A stretch of 64,000 nt of DNA, taken from Canna indica. Lineage: Eukaryota > Streptophyta > Magnoliopsida > Zingiberales > Cannaceae. A program made the translations under genes and the position numbers. The stretch covers positions 60,895,501-60,959,500 of the forward strand of contig CP136896.1 of the NCBI GenBank assembly GCA_034359265.1, written 5' to 3'. Position 1 is the stretch's first letter; each line of letters begins with the position of its first letter. Of the stretch, positions 1 through 11,040 are shown in pieces. A model generated the notes under the pieces. That model did not search any database and was not told where the DNA came from. It was given only the letters and a program-made list of their open reading frames with translations.

Positions 1-425
1 TTCATAACGTAAAGGGTATTTTTAATCCCAAAAAAATATTATGAATATTTTAGTACTCGCGAGAAAATGTCAGAGATATTTTTGTACCTTTTCCCATTTA
101 TATATATACATAAAAGCAAAATGCAGATAAGCCATGTGGCATCTTGAGAAGCCAAGTTTGCTAAGATGGCAAATTGAGATTTTCATAATTTTATATTTTT
201 TTTCTTTTTTCTTTTTATTTTTTTAATATGAGCGATTTCTTTGCTATTTTGCACGATGCATTATAGGTGTGGTTTAATGCCAGTGTTAATGCACACAATG
301 GTTTCTTCTTATTTTTAATATGAGTGGTTTCTCTGCGATTTTGCACGATACATTATGGGTGTGATTTAATGCATTTGTTAATGCATGATGGTTTTTTCTT
401 CTTCTTCCATCATATCTGCTTCGAC
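1..425. other. AT-rich flank, no gene seen
   Basis: AT-rich sequence left of the CACTA element. No coding region is supported; the short minus ORFs here overlap transposon end sequence. It contains one direct duplication, listed separately. The last three bases (GAC, 423-425) are the left copy of the CACTA target-site duplication. Confidence 0.6.
226..396. repeat. Direct duplication, about 85 bp, two copies
   Basis: Bases about 226-310 and 316-396 are two diverged direct copies. Both contain AATATGAG, a TTTGCACGAT-CATTAT core, GGTGTG and TTTAATGC in the same order. The copies differ by scattered substitutions, so the duplication is not recent. Function unknown. Confidence 0.6.
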
Positions 426-1056
426 CACTACTAGAAAAATAGGCATCAGCAACGGCTGATGCGGTTGCTGAGCCGTTGCTGAAGCGCATCAGCAACGGTC
501 GAGCCGTTGCAATGGAGCCGTGGCAGAAAATCGCGTTGCTGATAACTTAGCAACGGATCCGCAACGGCCGCTCGGGCCGTTGCTAATAATATTATCAGCA
601 ACGGTTTTGCCACGGACCCGGAGCCGTTGCTGATAACATTAATAGCAACACCCACTGAGTCTGTAGCAACGCTGTTAGTAAAATCCCGTCGCTAAGCCGT
701 TGCTGTAGGTCATCGGCAACGGCTTTCGATACACTTTTAGCAACGGCTTTCCCACGGACGGCCGTGGGAAAGCCGTTGCTGATGATGTGAACATGGCAAC
801 GAAAAAAATTTCAAATTTCAAATTTCCATTGATACATTGATACATTATCTAATACATAACTCACACACCCATACACTCACATTCATTCACACATCACAAA
901 CACACCAAGATATACATCAAAACAATTATATTTATATTGATAATTATTCACGATAGTATAAAAAATATTCAAATGCAAAATTGAAGTATCAATATCCAAA
1001 CAAAATAAATTAAACAAGTCCAATATCTCAGTAACAAAGTCAATATAAAAAAAATC

Positions 1057-2344
1057 TCACGATGACGATGGAGGATGGCCTGGATCATATGGCGGGGTTT
1101 GGAGTGCTTGAGTGTACACCGGCGTGGACTGACTCGAGGACGATGGATTAGATGATGCCGAAGAGATGCCTGCTTCGGGATGACCTGACATGTTGCGTAG
1201 CATAGCTTGTATATCCGCCATCATCTGACTCTGGCGCTCCATTATCTCAGTCTGACGCGCGACCGTGTCCTCTAGAGTCTTTATTCTGCTACCATGATCA
1301 TAACTAGATCTAGAGGTGGACGGCCGCTCACCAGGGACCAGAGGGGTCGGTGCCCCAAGTGGCCCTAGTACAGCTCGCGCATGACCACTATCTGCGAAGC
1401 CATATACGCGGCCATGGTCCCAGCCACCTGCGGCCTCAACCCACGTTGCTGCGTCAAAGTCCTCAGGGGTACCCCCGCGCTGCACCACCGTCTGGCTGTA
1501 GGTCTCCTACTCGAGTTTGATTTTTTGTTTAATATTTATCATAAAACTTAAATTATAAATATATGATGAATAATTTAAATAAATATATAGTTACCATAAT
1601 GTATGCAGCGTGGTTGTCGATGTACTCCCCCGTCCCATGTGCTCGACGGTGAGTCCGCTCAAACACCGCCATCGGGGAGGGTCGCTGGACAGTCCCGTCA
1701 TCCGACACCGTCGTCTATATTTACAAAACAAATACATTAATTAGTACACATTGTAATAAATAAAATATATAATTAAAAGATATACTTACCATACGGTTCA
1801 CGTGCACTGCAAATGCAACAGAGCCGCCGGTGTGACGCGCTGCTCCCCCCGACATGCGATTTCTGGCCGCATTCCGAGAAACCTCCTGCCATCGATCCGT
1901 CGACCATATTCCCACGAGCTGGTCCCATATATCCGGAGTAATCCAATCAGGGCCGTATCCCCGAGTCTCCGTGTTGTTATTGGTCCCAGCTCGGGCCATC
2001 GCCTGGGACCGAGCCTGCCCCAGCTGCCCATTGTACCTTGCCCGGGAAATAGCCTCCCAGGCAGCGTAAATGAAGGGCCTTTGGTCCTCGGCCCATGTAT
2101 AGCGATCCTGCAAAATAATAATATCAGTACCAATATTAATCATCATGCATGTAAAAAAAAATAATACGTGCCTCAAACTCGCACCATAACATGTCGACGT
2201 GCTCGCTAGGCACGTGAGACCACGTAGGTCATGCCCCGTGCATGTATCGTCGAATAGTAGAAGAAATGCTCCTCGGCACTTCTTCTTGCTCGAACCTGCA
2301 CTTCTTCTTGCTCGAACCTGCATGTGGCTGGTGGAGGCTGCCAC
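1057..2344 (-). pseudogene. Transposase_24 (Ptta/En/Spm) ORF remnant of the CACTA element
   Basis: Minus-strand exon-like pieces at about 2344-1721 and 1488-1057 match the plant Transposase_24 family that accompanies TNP2 in CACTA elements. Visible signatures are RGYGPDWI followed by a conserved tryptophan-rich stretch, then GGSVAF, and in the downstream piece GRVYGFADSGHARAVLGPLG followed by a coiled-coil-like Q/M-rich segment ending in a Ser/Pro-rich tail. The same protein is encoded at 36.9-38.1 kb, where the same order is seen. Gaps at about 1500-1720 carry AT-rich sequence and may be introns. Stops and frame changes at the upstream end make a working product unlikely. Confidence 0.75.
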
Positions 2345-2584
2345 CTGTTCGGCCCGCGTGGCCGCCTGCGTCTGGATGTACTAGCCTCGGCAGTATCATC
2401 GGCATGAGGATCAGCAACAGGAGGATCAGCAGCATGAGTAAGTGTAGGAGTCTCACCGATCGGAGACTCCGAAGCTCTCCTGCGTCAATAACCACGACCA
2501 GATCGACATATTTGTCGAACAGACATATAATCAGATTATTGTATAAATAGTAGAGATATATTTAATAAAATATATACTTTACAA

Positions 2585-2945
2585 TTATTTCTCATCATCT
2601 GAATAATAGTCTTCGAATTCTTCCTCTTCTTCATCTCCAGCTTCCTCAATTTCATGATCGTCATCATCAGCATATTCAACTTCTAATTGAATTGACGTTG
2701 TGTCTGCATCCTCGAGTATTGGAATAATACGATCTACAGTACGAGGATCATCTTCTTGATAGAAATCATGTATCATATCAGGTATCAACTCATTTTCTCC
2801 TACTATCGGATCAATTTTTCCTCTACCTTTTGTCTTACAGACTACACGTCAATCTGCTCTATCTTTATTTCGAGCCGGATACTTCGCGTAATATACTTGT
2901 TCTGCTTGTGATGCCAATATAAAAGGCTCATTAACTATCGATGCG
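2585..2945 (-). pseudogene. TNP2 transposase C-terminal tail (DUF4216-type), truncated
   Basis: Read on the minus strand, this encodes NEPFILASQAEQVYY, then after an in-frame TGA KTKGRGKIDP, DFYQEDDP and an acidic tail rich in D and E. The same order occurs in the related copy at 35.9-36.4 kb. It corresponds to the C-terminal DUF4216 end of CACTA TNP2 proteins. The catalytic part is absent, so this is a leftover of the internal deletion. Confidence 0.7.
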
Positions 2946-3789
2946 TACAATCCCCGAACATACAATCCCCGAACGGATCTAAGGTTTTGCTAAATCATAT
3001 CTGACTCGTCGATGCGTCCAAAGTGGACGATTCCGGCGCGCGTCCAAAGTGGACGATTCCGGCGCGCGTCCGAAGTGGACGATTCTGGCGCACGTCCGAA
3101 GTGGACAATTCTGAAATTAATCTAAACCCTGATAATTAATCTAACAAATTAAACAATTAATCTAAATAATTAATCCAAATAATTAATTAATTAATTAATT
3201 AATAATTAATTAACAATTAAAAAATACATATTAATCTACAAATTCCGGCGCCGGAGTCAGGTGGACTCCGGCGGCGGCCATCGGCCGAAACCCTATTTTT
3301 AGGGTTTCGGTTGGATTTCCCGCCGGCCGCAACGGGAAGAGACGGCCGGTCGGCGATGTATACCTGACAGTGTCGGCAGCAGCGGGAGGAGGAAGAGGCG
3401 TCGTCGGCATCGTCGGCGTCGGTAGCGGTGGCGAGAGGCGGGAGGAGGAGGCGGCGGCGGCGGCAGCTGGAGGAAGAAGGGTCGGGGGCGATCTGTGACC
3501 TATATAAACTTATCAGCAACGGCTCACTCGCCCGTTAGAAAACCGTTGCTAATAAGTTATCATCAGCAACGGCTCACTTGTCTGTTAGAAAGCCGTTGCT
3601 GATAATTAAAATATCAGCAACGACTCGCGTGTCCGTTAGAAAGCCGTTGCAGATACAACATATCTGCAACGGCTCGGGTGGCCGTAAGAATGCCGTTGCA
3701 AATAGCAACGGCTTGAGCGGCCGTTGCTGATAGCCGTTGCTGATAGCCGTTGCTGGTAGCCGTTGTTGAAGACTCAATTTCTAGTAGTG

Positions 3790-4341
3790 GACTAAGAATA
3801 GGTTCGTTGTCTTTGCCAACCCGCCATCGGAGTCACCAGCCAAGACTGCAGCGGTTACAAACGAGATCTTCATGCCGGAGAAGCCATTTCCTCAGCGATC
3901 CAGGAAATGGAGTGTTTCCTTCTCCCTGAAGGAGGTGTGGAAGGTGGACCGCGAGCATCAGAGGGCCTCAAATCTGTCCGATCTTGTTCTTCTTCTTCTT
4001 CTTCTTGTAGGAGAAGTCGTTTCCTCATCGATCCAGGAACCGGAGCGTTGCCTCTCCTTGATTTTTTTGATAAGCTTTTGAATGAATGAATTTAATTTAG
4101 TCATTGAATTAATGTTTACTATGCTCTTAAGGAGTGTAAGGTGTAAATAATCCATGCCAACTGTGGGTAGCATAGTTGATGTGCGTAGAGATTTAAGATT
4201 CGAACCATAGTATGATCACTTTCTATCTTTGTTAAAGAAAAAAAAGTTGTAAATAATCCATCAAAACTAGAGGAGATTCTTCTTCTTGCCCGGTAGAGCT
4301 CTAGATAATTTCCATAATCCGACATTAATTATATTGAGGTC
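3790..4341. other. Unassigned sequence between CACTA and NAC fragment
   Basis: Moderately GC-rich with a CTT-repeat tract near 3985-4010. It has open frames of about 60-70 codons on the plus strand (for example 3872-4081), none recognisable. It may be leftover gene or leader sequence belonging to the NAC fragment downstream, but nothing in the sequence proves this. Confidence 0.3.
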
Positions 4342-4650
4342 TTGGCCGAGATAGATATGGATAAAGATATGGGATTAAGGGCGATAGAATCCACGCTGCC
4401 GCCGGGCTTCAGATTCTACCCGAGCGATAAGGAGCTGCTCTGCAACTACCTCTACAAGAAGGTGAGCAACGAAATTAATCATGTCTTCTTCTTCTTCTTT
4501 AGAATCCACGCTGCCGCCAGGCTTCAGATTCTACCCGAGCGATGAGGAGTTGGTCTGCCACTACCTCTATAAGAAGATGAGCAACGAAATTAATCATGTC
4601 TTCACCATTGTCGAGCCCAGCGAGCTTCCAGGTGATTTGTTCATTAATCA
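4342..4650 (+). pseudogene. NAC-domain transcription factor fragment with duplicated first exon
   Basis: The NAC subdomain A signature LPPGFRFYPSDEELVCHYL is present at about 4508-4567. A near copy (LPPGFRFYPSDKELLCNYL) lies about 116 bp upstream at 4392-4451. NAC proteins are plant transcription factors whose N-terminal domain binds DNA. The first copy begins MGLRAIESTLPPGF from an ATG at 4369, resembling NAC21/22-type N-termini. After YLYKK the first copy runs into a CTT tract and then into the second copy. The second copy ends at ELPG followed by GTGATT, which looks like the usual first-intron donor. The downstream subdomains B-E are not in this window; a hAT element lies about 100 bp further on. 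Broken gene, or a misassembled first exon. Confidence 0.75.
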
Positions 4651-4748
4651 ATTAATCATGTCTTCAGAAGTTAAAAAAGTTAAAAACAACACCTACAGAA
4701 GTTAATTGGACAAACCATCAATGGCTACATTTCTTCTTCTCCTACACG

Positions 4749-6033
4749 TAGGGATGGCAATTGGAATCGGTTAACCGCGGTTAACCGGTTAACTGAACCG
4801 TAAAATTCGGTTTCGGATAGTGGATTTGCGGTTCGATTTCGGATTCGGTTAGTAAAATTCAAAAACCGATTTAAACCGGTTCGGTTTCGGTTATTGGGCC
4901 GCGGATAACCGGTAACTGAAACCGATTATAAATTTCGGTTTCGGTTACCGGTTATTCGTGGTTAACCGGTAACAAAAATTGTTACTAATTTATTATATAT
5001 TAATAATTATATATAATAATTTATATAATATATTAATAATTCTAATACCCGAAACCATTACCTGTTTACCCATCCTATATATTCTTTAACCCTAAAATCC
5101 TAAACTCCTAACCCTAATTTCGGCTCTTCACTCCTCCCGCCTCCTCTTCCTCTCTCGTCCTACAGACCTTGCGACTCGCCTCCTCTCCCTCTTCCGTCCT
5201 ACAGACCTCGCGAGTCGCGACTCGCCTCCTCTCCCGACCCTAACGCCGACTTCCACCTGCAGAGTACAGACCTCACGTTTTCAATCTACCCCTTGATCGC
5301 TTGACGTCGACTCCTCTCTCGCCGCCGCCACAACCCCTTGACCAGTCGGCGCTGACTCCTCTCCCACCACCGCCACACCCCCTTGATCGCTGGCGGCCGA
5401 GGTAGACCTCGCGACTCGCCTCCTCTCCCAACGCCGACTTCCATCTACATACCTCAAGTTTTCATGTAACAGATCTACCCCTCGATCGCTCGACGTCGAC
5501 TCCTTTCTCGCCGCCGCCACACCCCCTTGATCGCTGGCGGCCGAGGCAGACCTCGCGACTTGCCTCCTCTCCCGACCAATTAATGGTGTTGACAATGTAT
5601 GTTCCCCGAATAGCTAGTAACTCAATTAATTATGGTTTTGATTTAACAAGTAGTTGAATAACAGTTTGTGATTTTGAATTATTTCTTTGCAGTCAGTATC
5701 ATGTAATCCATGTGCTTCTTGTACATTTTGTTGCTTAAAATCTTGTATCAATTATAAATTGTTCAAAGCTTCTTGTGTACTCTTGCTTCTTGTCCATTAG
5801 AATGATTTTTGAAATTATTATTGTAGGACGGTTGATGAAATTTTTTTACTTCAATGTATTTTTGTCAATATTGATGATCTATTAAAAAATGAATTAACCG
5901 GTTTCGGTTATCCGCGGATAACCGAATCCGAGTCGGTTTCGATTTCGGATTTAAGTTTTTGAAACCAATCGGTTTCGGTTTCGGTTTCGATTAACCCCCA
6001 AAAATGCGGTTAACCAAACCGTTGCCATTCCTA
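4749..6033. mobile_element. hAT-type non-autonomous element, 1285 bp
   Basis: The ends are TAGGGATGGCAATTGG and, reverse-complemented, TAGGAATGGCAACGG. A perfect 8-bp target-site duplication CCTACACG (4741-4748 and 6034-6041) is diagnostic of the hAT superfamily. The subterminal parts are crowded with CGGTTAACC and CGGTTTCGGTT motifs in both orientations. The centre (5100-5580) is CT-rich with internal direct repeats, for example TGATCGCTGGCGGCCGAGG at about 5384 and again near 5529. No transposase is encoded; the open frame at 5281-5595 is a product of these repeats. Confidence 0.93.
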
Positions 6034-6041
6034 CCTACACG

Positions 6042-7430
6042 TGACGTAAACCAAAGAGAAGAGACTCTCTATTGCGGAAAACAATAGAAAATTAAAGCAA
6101 GAGAATATCTCCTCTATTGCGCAAGTTTACTCACTGTGCATATTGGTGGATCTTTGCAGACTCAAATTTGACACGCTGAACGTAAATTGGTGAATTAGTT
6201 TCAATTTTTGTTAAAAGGTAAACTGATTTAAATTAGTAATTTTTTTCCTTTATGTTATTTTTCAATTCCACTATTTAATGCATTCCCTTAAAAATATTAA
6301 TATTTTTCAATGTATATTTATTATCACTCTTAAATTATTTATTTTTAGGGAATGGTAAGTTCCTAAGAATCCACCGCCATAGTATTTCATAAGAGCTGAA
6401 ACGCTCAAAAGAGTACAGATAACATAGATTACAAGTGCCATCTTTGAGACATAGCAAAAGCAAAAGCAAAAGGCAAAAGTAAGAAAAACAAATAAAGGCA
6501 AAAGAGACATAAGGATCATGCCTCAACTAAGAAGGGCAGGATAACATATTAGTAATAGAGTTGCAAGTATAATAGTTTTTGCAAAACTCCACAATATCCC
6601 TTATCGTGCTTGTGTTGTTCTCGAAAATAATTTGATTTCTTGTAGTCCAGAGGCTCCAGCACCAAACCATAGCCAAGCACCTTCACTTGTCGCTCCATCT
6701 AGATCATCCAATTCTCGACAGCGGTGGGAGATCCTTTATATGAGCCCAATTTGTTATTTACCTCCACCCACTCATCGCCACCGAGCAATGCTTAAACAAG
6801 TAGCGATAAGACTCATCCGACCTATTGTAGAAACAGCATCGTATATATAATTGTGCAACGTGCGGGTTCTCGATTAGTTACTCTAAACTAGCATATCTAG
6901 TGAACTTATGCTTCAACACCAAGGGCCGAAGGCAATCACTCAATCCAAATACCTACACCGCATCTCTACAAACAAACTCTAAATGAAGCAAAAATAAACC
7001 ACAATTATAAAATAAATGGAGCAATAATGTAACAATCAATTTTCAGCTCATTTTACAATCTCCTAGCTCCTATTGATGTTTTTTGATGGTGAAACTTTCA
7101 ACGACAAAGTTCAATCAAGAATGAAACATTTAAGCTAGCATTTTCTTTAAAAAATCAACAAAGATTCAATAATCTCTTACAATGACTCAATGTATTATAG
7201 AGATGTATAAGAATAACGGTATAACATATCTATAGATTTACAAAAGGAGTGGCTCAGGTTTGGTAAGGCACAACAGTTCAAAATCTATATATTGGGCTCG
7301 CCAATCGAAGATCTGTCGATCGAAATTGTCCAAAGGGCAACTTCCACTTTGGGTTTGGGGGTTTTGAGGTTTTGAGTTTATCAAACATCATCATCAAGTG
7401 CACCCAAGGATTACAATCACTATTCTAAAT
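6042..7430. other. Intergenic, no gene recognised
   Basis: AT-rich DNA. A short open frame at 6632-6850 and two minus frames at 6307-6526 show no recognisable domain. No repeats with clear ends were seen. Confidence 0.5.
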
Positions 7431-7431
7431 A

Positions 7432-8275
7432 CAAACTTGTTTGGTTGAAAAAAAGTCATAGGGGAAGTGTACCTTTCCATGAAGTTTACTTTTTCCTCTT
7501 GTTTGATTGCCCGAAAATAAAGAAAATATTGAAGTTGTACTTCCTCAGAAAGTGCAACTTTTCACAAAACGCAAAAAATCACTTACTTAGCACCCCAGGT
7601 AAGTTCTAGTTCCAGCATTTTGTAGGAAGTAAATAACTACTTTACCCATATTCTTGGTCAATATTTTTTTTATATTAATTATATAAAGAATAGAATAATC
7701 ATATGATTATATTATATATGTTAATCTGATAAAAAATAATATATCAATCTATTGATTATATTATATAACTATATATAACTATATATATATATATATATTA
7801 ATAATATAATAGTAAATGATATATAAAAAGTTATATTATAATTATATATAATTTGTAAATAAAAATTAATTTTTCATATACAATTCACTATGCATAATTA
7901 TATATGAACAAATTATATTAATTATATTATATATATATAAAGAATAAAATAATCATATGATTATATTATATATATTAATCTGATAAAAAATAATATATCA
8001 ATCTTTTGATTATATTATATAACTATATATATATATATATATGAAAAAAAGGATTAATTTATAAATGAAGGATGGTTTGGTAATTTAAATGGTACTTCTC
8101 ATGAAGTACTAATGTCAACCAAATATACTGAGGTATGAAAAGTGCAACTCCCCATGTATTTATTTTTTTTCAACCATACACATTGTTATACTTCCCCACA
8201 AATGCATATGAGAAGTTAATTCATTGGAAGTAAAAAAAATTTACGAAAAGTTACTTCTTATGTCAACCAAACTAG
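7432..8275. mobile_element. MITE-like inverted-repeat element, about 840 bp
   Basis: The left end carries CTTGTTTGGTTGA and the right end, reverse-complemented, CCTAGTTTGGTTGACA. Sequences next to both ends resemble each other (TTCTAAAT left, TCTAAAAT right), but a clean target duplication cannot be set. The interior is very AT-rich and holds a direct duplication of about 105 bp (about 7681-7788 and 7930-8035). It shares ATAATCATATGATTATATTA and AATCTGATAAAAAATAATAT between the copies. No coding capacity. Superfamily uncertain (hAT or PIF-like). Confidence 0.5.
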
Positions 8276-8703
8276 GTCTAAAATCAATCTTCAATCTCTT
8301 TTTGATTTCCAAGCATTCAGTAGCAACGTCTTCTTGAATTCTTTGTTTCGTTTCAACTTTTCGACATTGGGTGCCATGTGCTTATCAACTTTAATTCTAA
8401 ATTTATTTTTTAATCGAACATTAGTATATAGTTTATTATTATCAAAACCAAGATCATAACTTAAGTTGAAAATCATAGACCAACAAGAAGGTGTAGTTCC
8501 TCTTTTTCTTTTTGTTCAATCTCATGGTATTTTCCACTTTCCTTCACAATTGTCTGCTACCGCATGTCACCCTCTCGCTAGCCACCGGTAGCAAAACGGT
8601 GCAACAAGAACGCGAGCCACCCCAAAGCTAAAGCCCTAACCTTCGTCGCCATCGTTGTCCCTTAGGACAAGACCTGCAAGTTTGCCCCAACACTCGAACT
8701 CTC

Positions 8704-9075
8704 TAGAGAAGCCACCAAGGATGCTAGCAAGGAGGATCGTCATCGAAAACAACGACAATGCTACTATAGATCTTGCCACCAAGAATGCTAGTAAGGAGGA
8801 TTGTCATCGAAAATAGCGGCAATGCTACTATAGATCTTGATCACATGACATGATCCTCTTTCTTCCCAGCTCGAATTCAAATGATCTTGTTTAATTGGAG
8901 TTATAGATCTTGATCAGACTAAAAGGTCTTATATTAGATAGATAAGAGGTGACAAAAATGGACCGTGTTTGACCTTAGCTTCAGTGTCCAATGATCCTAT
9001 TTAATTGGAGTTATAGATTTTGATCAGCCTCAAAGATCTTGTATAAGATAGATAAGCGGTGACAAAAATGCATTA
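8704..9075. repeat. Two successive direct-duplication pairs
   Basis: A unit of about 66 bp containing AAGGAGGAT, GTCATCGAAAA and AATGCTACTATAGATCTT occurs at about 8704-8770 and 8771-8840. Directly after it, a unit of about 85 bp containing TTTAATTGGAGTTATAGAT, TTGATCAG and GGTGACAAAAATG occurs at about 8886-8970 and 8991-9075. Copies are diverged by a few substitutions. Function unknown. Confidence 0.65.
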
Positions 9076-9205
9076 TGGTCCACCTTGGCTTTAATGTGTG
9101 AAACAAGTTTCCTCTGTTTGGCTATGTAACTCGCATTGTTGTGCGACTATGACTATAAGTCAACTTGATCAAATTTGTCATGTTTGCCCCATCACTATAT
9201 ATATG

Positions 9206-9674
9206 TTAGGTCGTGTTTGACCTGATCCGAAATTTTTTGGACTGGGCCAGGCACAACCTACCAATGCGCAAGGGACGAATTGGGCTCGTCCCTTGGGGCA
9301 CGTAGGCCGTGCTCTGCACGGCCCATGTCTGCGAGTGTGACATGCGTCAGGCCAAGCCTACTGGACATGCCTAGCGAGCATGTGTCCATGTCGTGCTGAG
9401 CACGACATGCATCAGGCCAAGCCTGCTGGCTTAGATCTAGATCTAAGTTTAGCCAGCGCTAAACTACGCCTGGCCAGTAGGCCAACCTAGCACATACCAA
9501 GCTGGTCTGCGCACAGACCTAGCTTAGCACAAATCGAGTTGGTCTACGCACAAGCCTAGCTTGGCACTAAGCTGGGCTCGCGGCCCTTCGGGCTCGTGCG
9601 AAGCTAGGCTACTCCTCTGGGAATCTAGGATGTGCTAGGCCTGCCCAAGCTTGGCCGGCCCCTTACCCCCTCTA
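9206..9674. mobile_element. Degraded GC-rich element related to the one at 18133-18560
   Basis: A GC-rich island in AT-rich DNA. Its left part has the order of motifs seen at 18180-18290 (CCGAA, TTTTGG, GGGCC, GGCAC, then a CCTTGGGGCACGTAGGCC stretch). Its right end reads, reverse-complemented, TAGAGGGGGTAAGGGGCC, close to TAGAGGTGGCAATGGGCC of the other copy. The left terminus and target duplication are not visible, so it is a decayed or truncated copy. Confidence 0.5.
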
Positions 9675-9702
9675 CTTTTAAGACATCTTATTTAATTAAT
9701 AA

Positions 9703-10220
9703 AAAGTATGGAAAATTAATGAAAATATCCCGAACTATTAAATTTTTAACAAATTTGACCCATACTTTTATTTGTAACTAATTTATACTCGAATTTTTAT
9801 TTTGACATCAATTGTATACTCTCGTCAACTAAGAGTTAAAGTAGCTATTATATGCTGACATGGACTGCACAATCAGCATAAATAAATAATTTTTTATTCA
9901 AAATTGCATCGTCATCAAATAATCCACGTCAGCAATATTAGTTTAAAAAATATTTAAAAACTCTTCATTGCCACGTCAGTCATACCTTAAAAAAAGAGGG
10001 AAAAAAATAATTGAAGACAATACAATTTTGAATAAAAAATTAATTTATTTATGCTGACTGTGCAGTTCATGTCAGCATATAACAACTACTTTAACACTCA
10101 GTTGACGGGAGTATATAATTGATACCAAAATAAAAGTTCGAGTGTAAATTAGTTACAAATAAAAATATATGTCATATTTGTTAAAAACTCAATAGTTCAA
10201 AACAAAATAAGAAAATTTAT
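9703..10220. mobile_element. Foldback (MULE-like) element, about 0.5 kb
   Basis: The left arm (about 9710-9920) and right arm (about 10015-10215) are inverted copies. Pairs include ATATGCTGACATGGACTGCA against TGCAGTTCATGTCAGCATAT, and AACTAATTTATACTCGAA against TTCGAGTGTAAATTAGTT. The outer end GGAAAATTAATGAAAATATC matches the ends of the larger foldback at 17444-19147, so they belong to one family. Nine bases next to each end are similar (AAAAAGTAT and AAAATTTAT) but not identical. No coding capacity. Confidence 0.65.
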
Positions 10221-10321
10221 ACTACTCACAAAACATTAGTAGCTTAGCCCTCTTAGCCTCCTAAGTTGTCTTAGCCTCCTAAGTTAGTTTACTTTTTGTA
10301 TTTTCTAAATTGAAAACAGTA

Positions 10322-10511
10322 GTGGTGTGTTTGCTTCATTGAATATGATAGAATTAAATTGAATAATAAATGAAAGAGGATTGAATATAAATTATTTAAA
10401 TCCGATGTACATCGAATATAATACTATTTTTATTTTTATTTTTTTTTAATTCATAAACTAATCAAACAATGAATATTAATTCACTCATTATCGTATGAAG
10501 CAAACATGCAC
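10322..10511. mobile_element. Small MITE, about 190 bp
   Basis: The left end GTGGTGTGTTTGCTTCA and the right end, reverse-complemented, GTGCATGTTTGCTTCAT form imperfect terminal inverted repeats. Both sides are flanked by the dinucleotide TA (10320-10321 and 10512-10513). The interior is AT-rich and non-coding. The TA flanks would suit a Tc1/mariner-type MITE, but the ends are not the classic Stowaway sequence. Confidence 0.5.
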
Positions 10512-10513
10512 TA

Positions 10514-11040
10514 GTAGTTTGATAAATAAGATTGTATAACTTCTTAATATTAAGGACGCAATAAAAAAAAAAAATCAAAGGTTAACTGCACCCTGAAACA
10601 AACGTTGATGTTTGAAGGATCATCCAAATGTCAGTTGTAAACTTGCAAGTTAAAAAGCCCATGAAACCACTAGATATTCAAAACTAAACGTTGAACCAAG
10701 AAAAAAAAGGTCGAGTCAATGTGAAAATTGTTAAGTAAAATCTAAACCATTATATTGGACTGCTAGAGCCTACAAGACATGCATTTTTTGTGAAGTAAAT
10801 TTGTACAAATAAATAAAATTAAAGAGGACCAGGAGGCACACGACAGCTCATGCAAGGGCATGCATTCTATGGATAATGGCAGCAACATCATTTTGTTAGC
10901 TGTATCTATCAAGAGACAGAAGGTTACAGATCAAAATTCCCTGGCCTTCATCCTATAGGAGCATTCATCTCAGCTAAAAGTTAACGACGAAATAGTGTTG
11001 ATTGATAGATCTTCCTTCAACCATTGTCCAAGCCAGAGAT
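10514..11040. other. Intergenic and 3' flank of the kinase gene
   Basis: The part nearest 11040 is the expected 3' untranslated region of the minus-strand kinase gene. No other gene is seen. The poly(A) site cannot be fixed from sequence alone. Confidence 0.5.

Larger units (their letters stand above)
426..3789 (-). mobile_element. CACTA (En/Spm) transposon, non-autonomous, 3364 bp
   Basis: Both ends carry the terminal inverted repeat CACTACTAGAAA (426-437 and the reverse complement at 3778-3789). The element is flanked by a perfect 3-bp target-site duplication GAC (423-425, 3790-3792), the size expected for CACTA elements. Subterminal regions (440-800 and 3510-3770) are packed with short repeats of the AGCAACGGCT type in both orientations, which is typical of transposase-binding subterminal repeats. 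Remaining coding matter is on the minus strand: a Transposase_24-type ORF near the left end and the C-terminal tail of the TNP2 protein. The TNP2 catalytic core is missing. The sequence jumps near 2945-2975 from the TNP2 tail to leader-like sequence that is also found at 33880-33960. The element is therefore an internal-deletion derivative. Confidence 0.93.

Noticed and set aside
5281..5595. 104-codon minus frame with internal repeats
   Set aside because: Made by direct repeats in the middle of the hAT element (TSD-defined 4749-6033); no protein family recognised.
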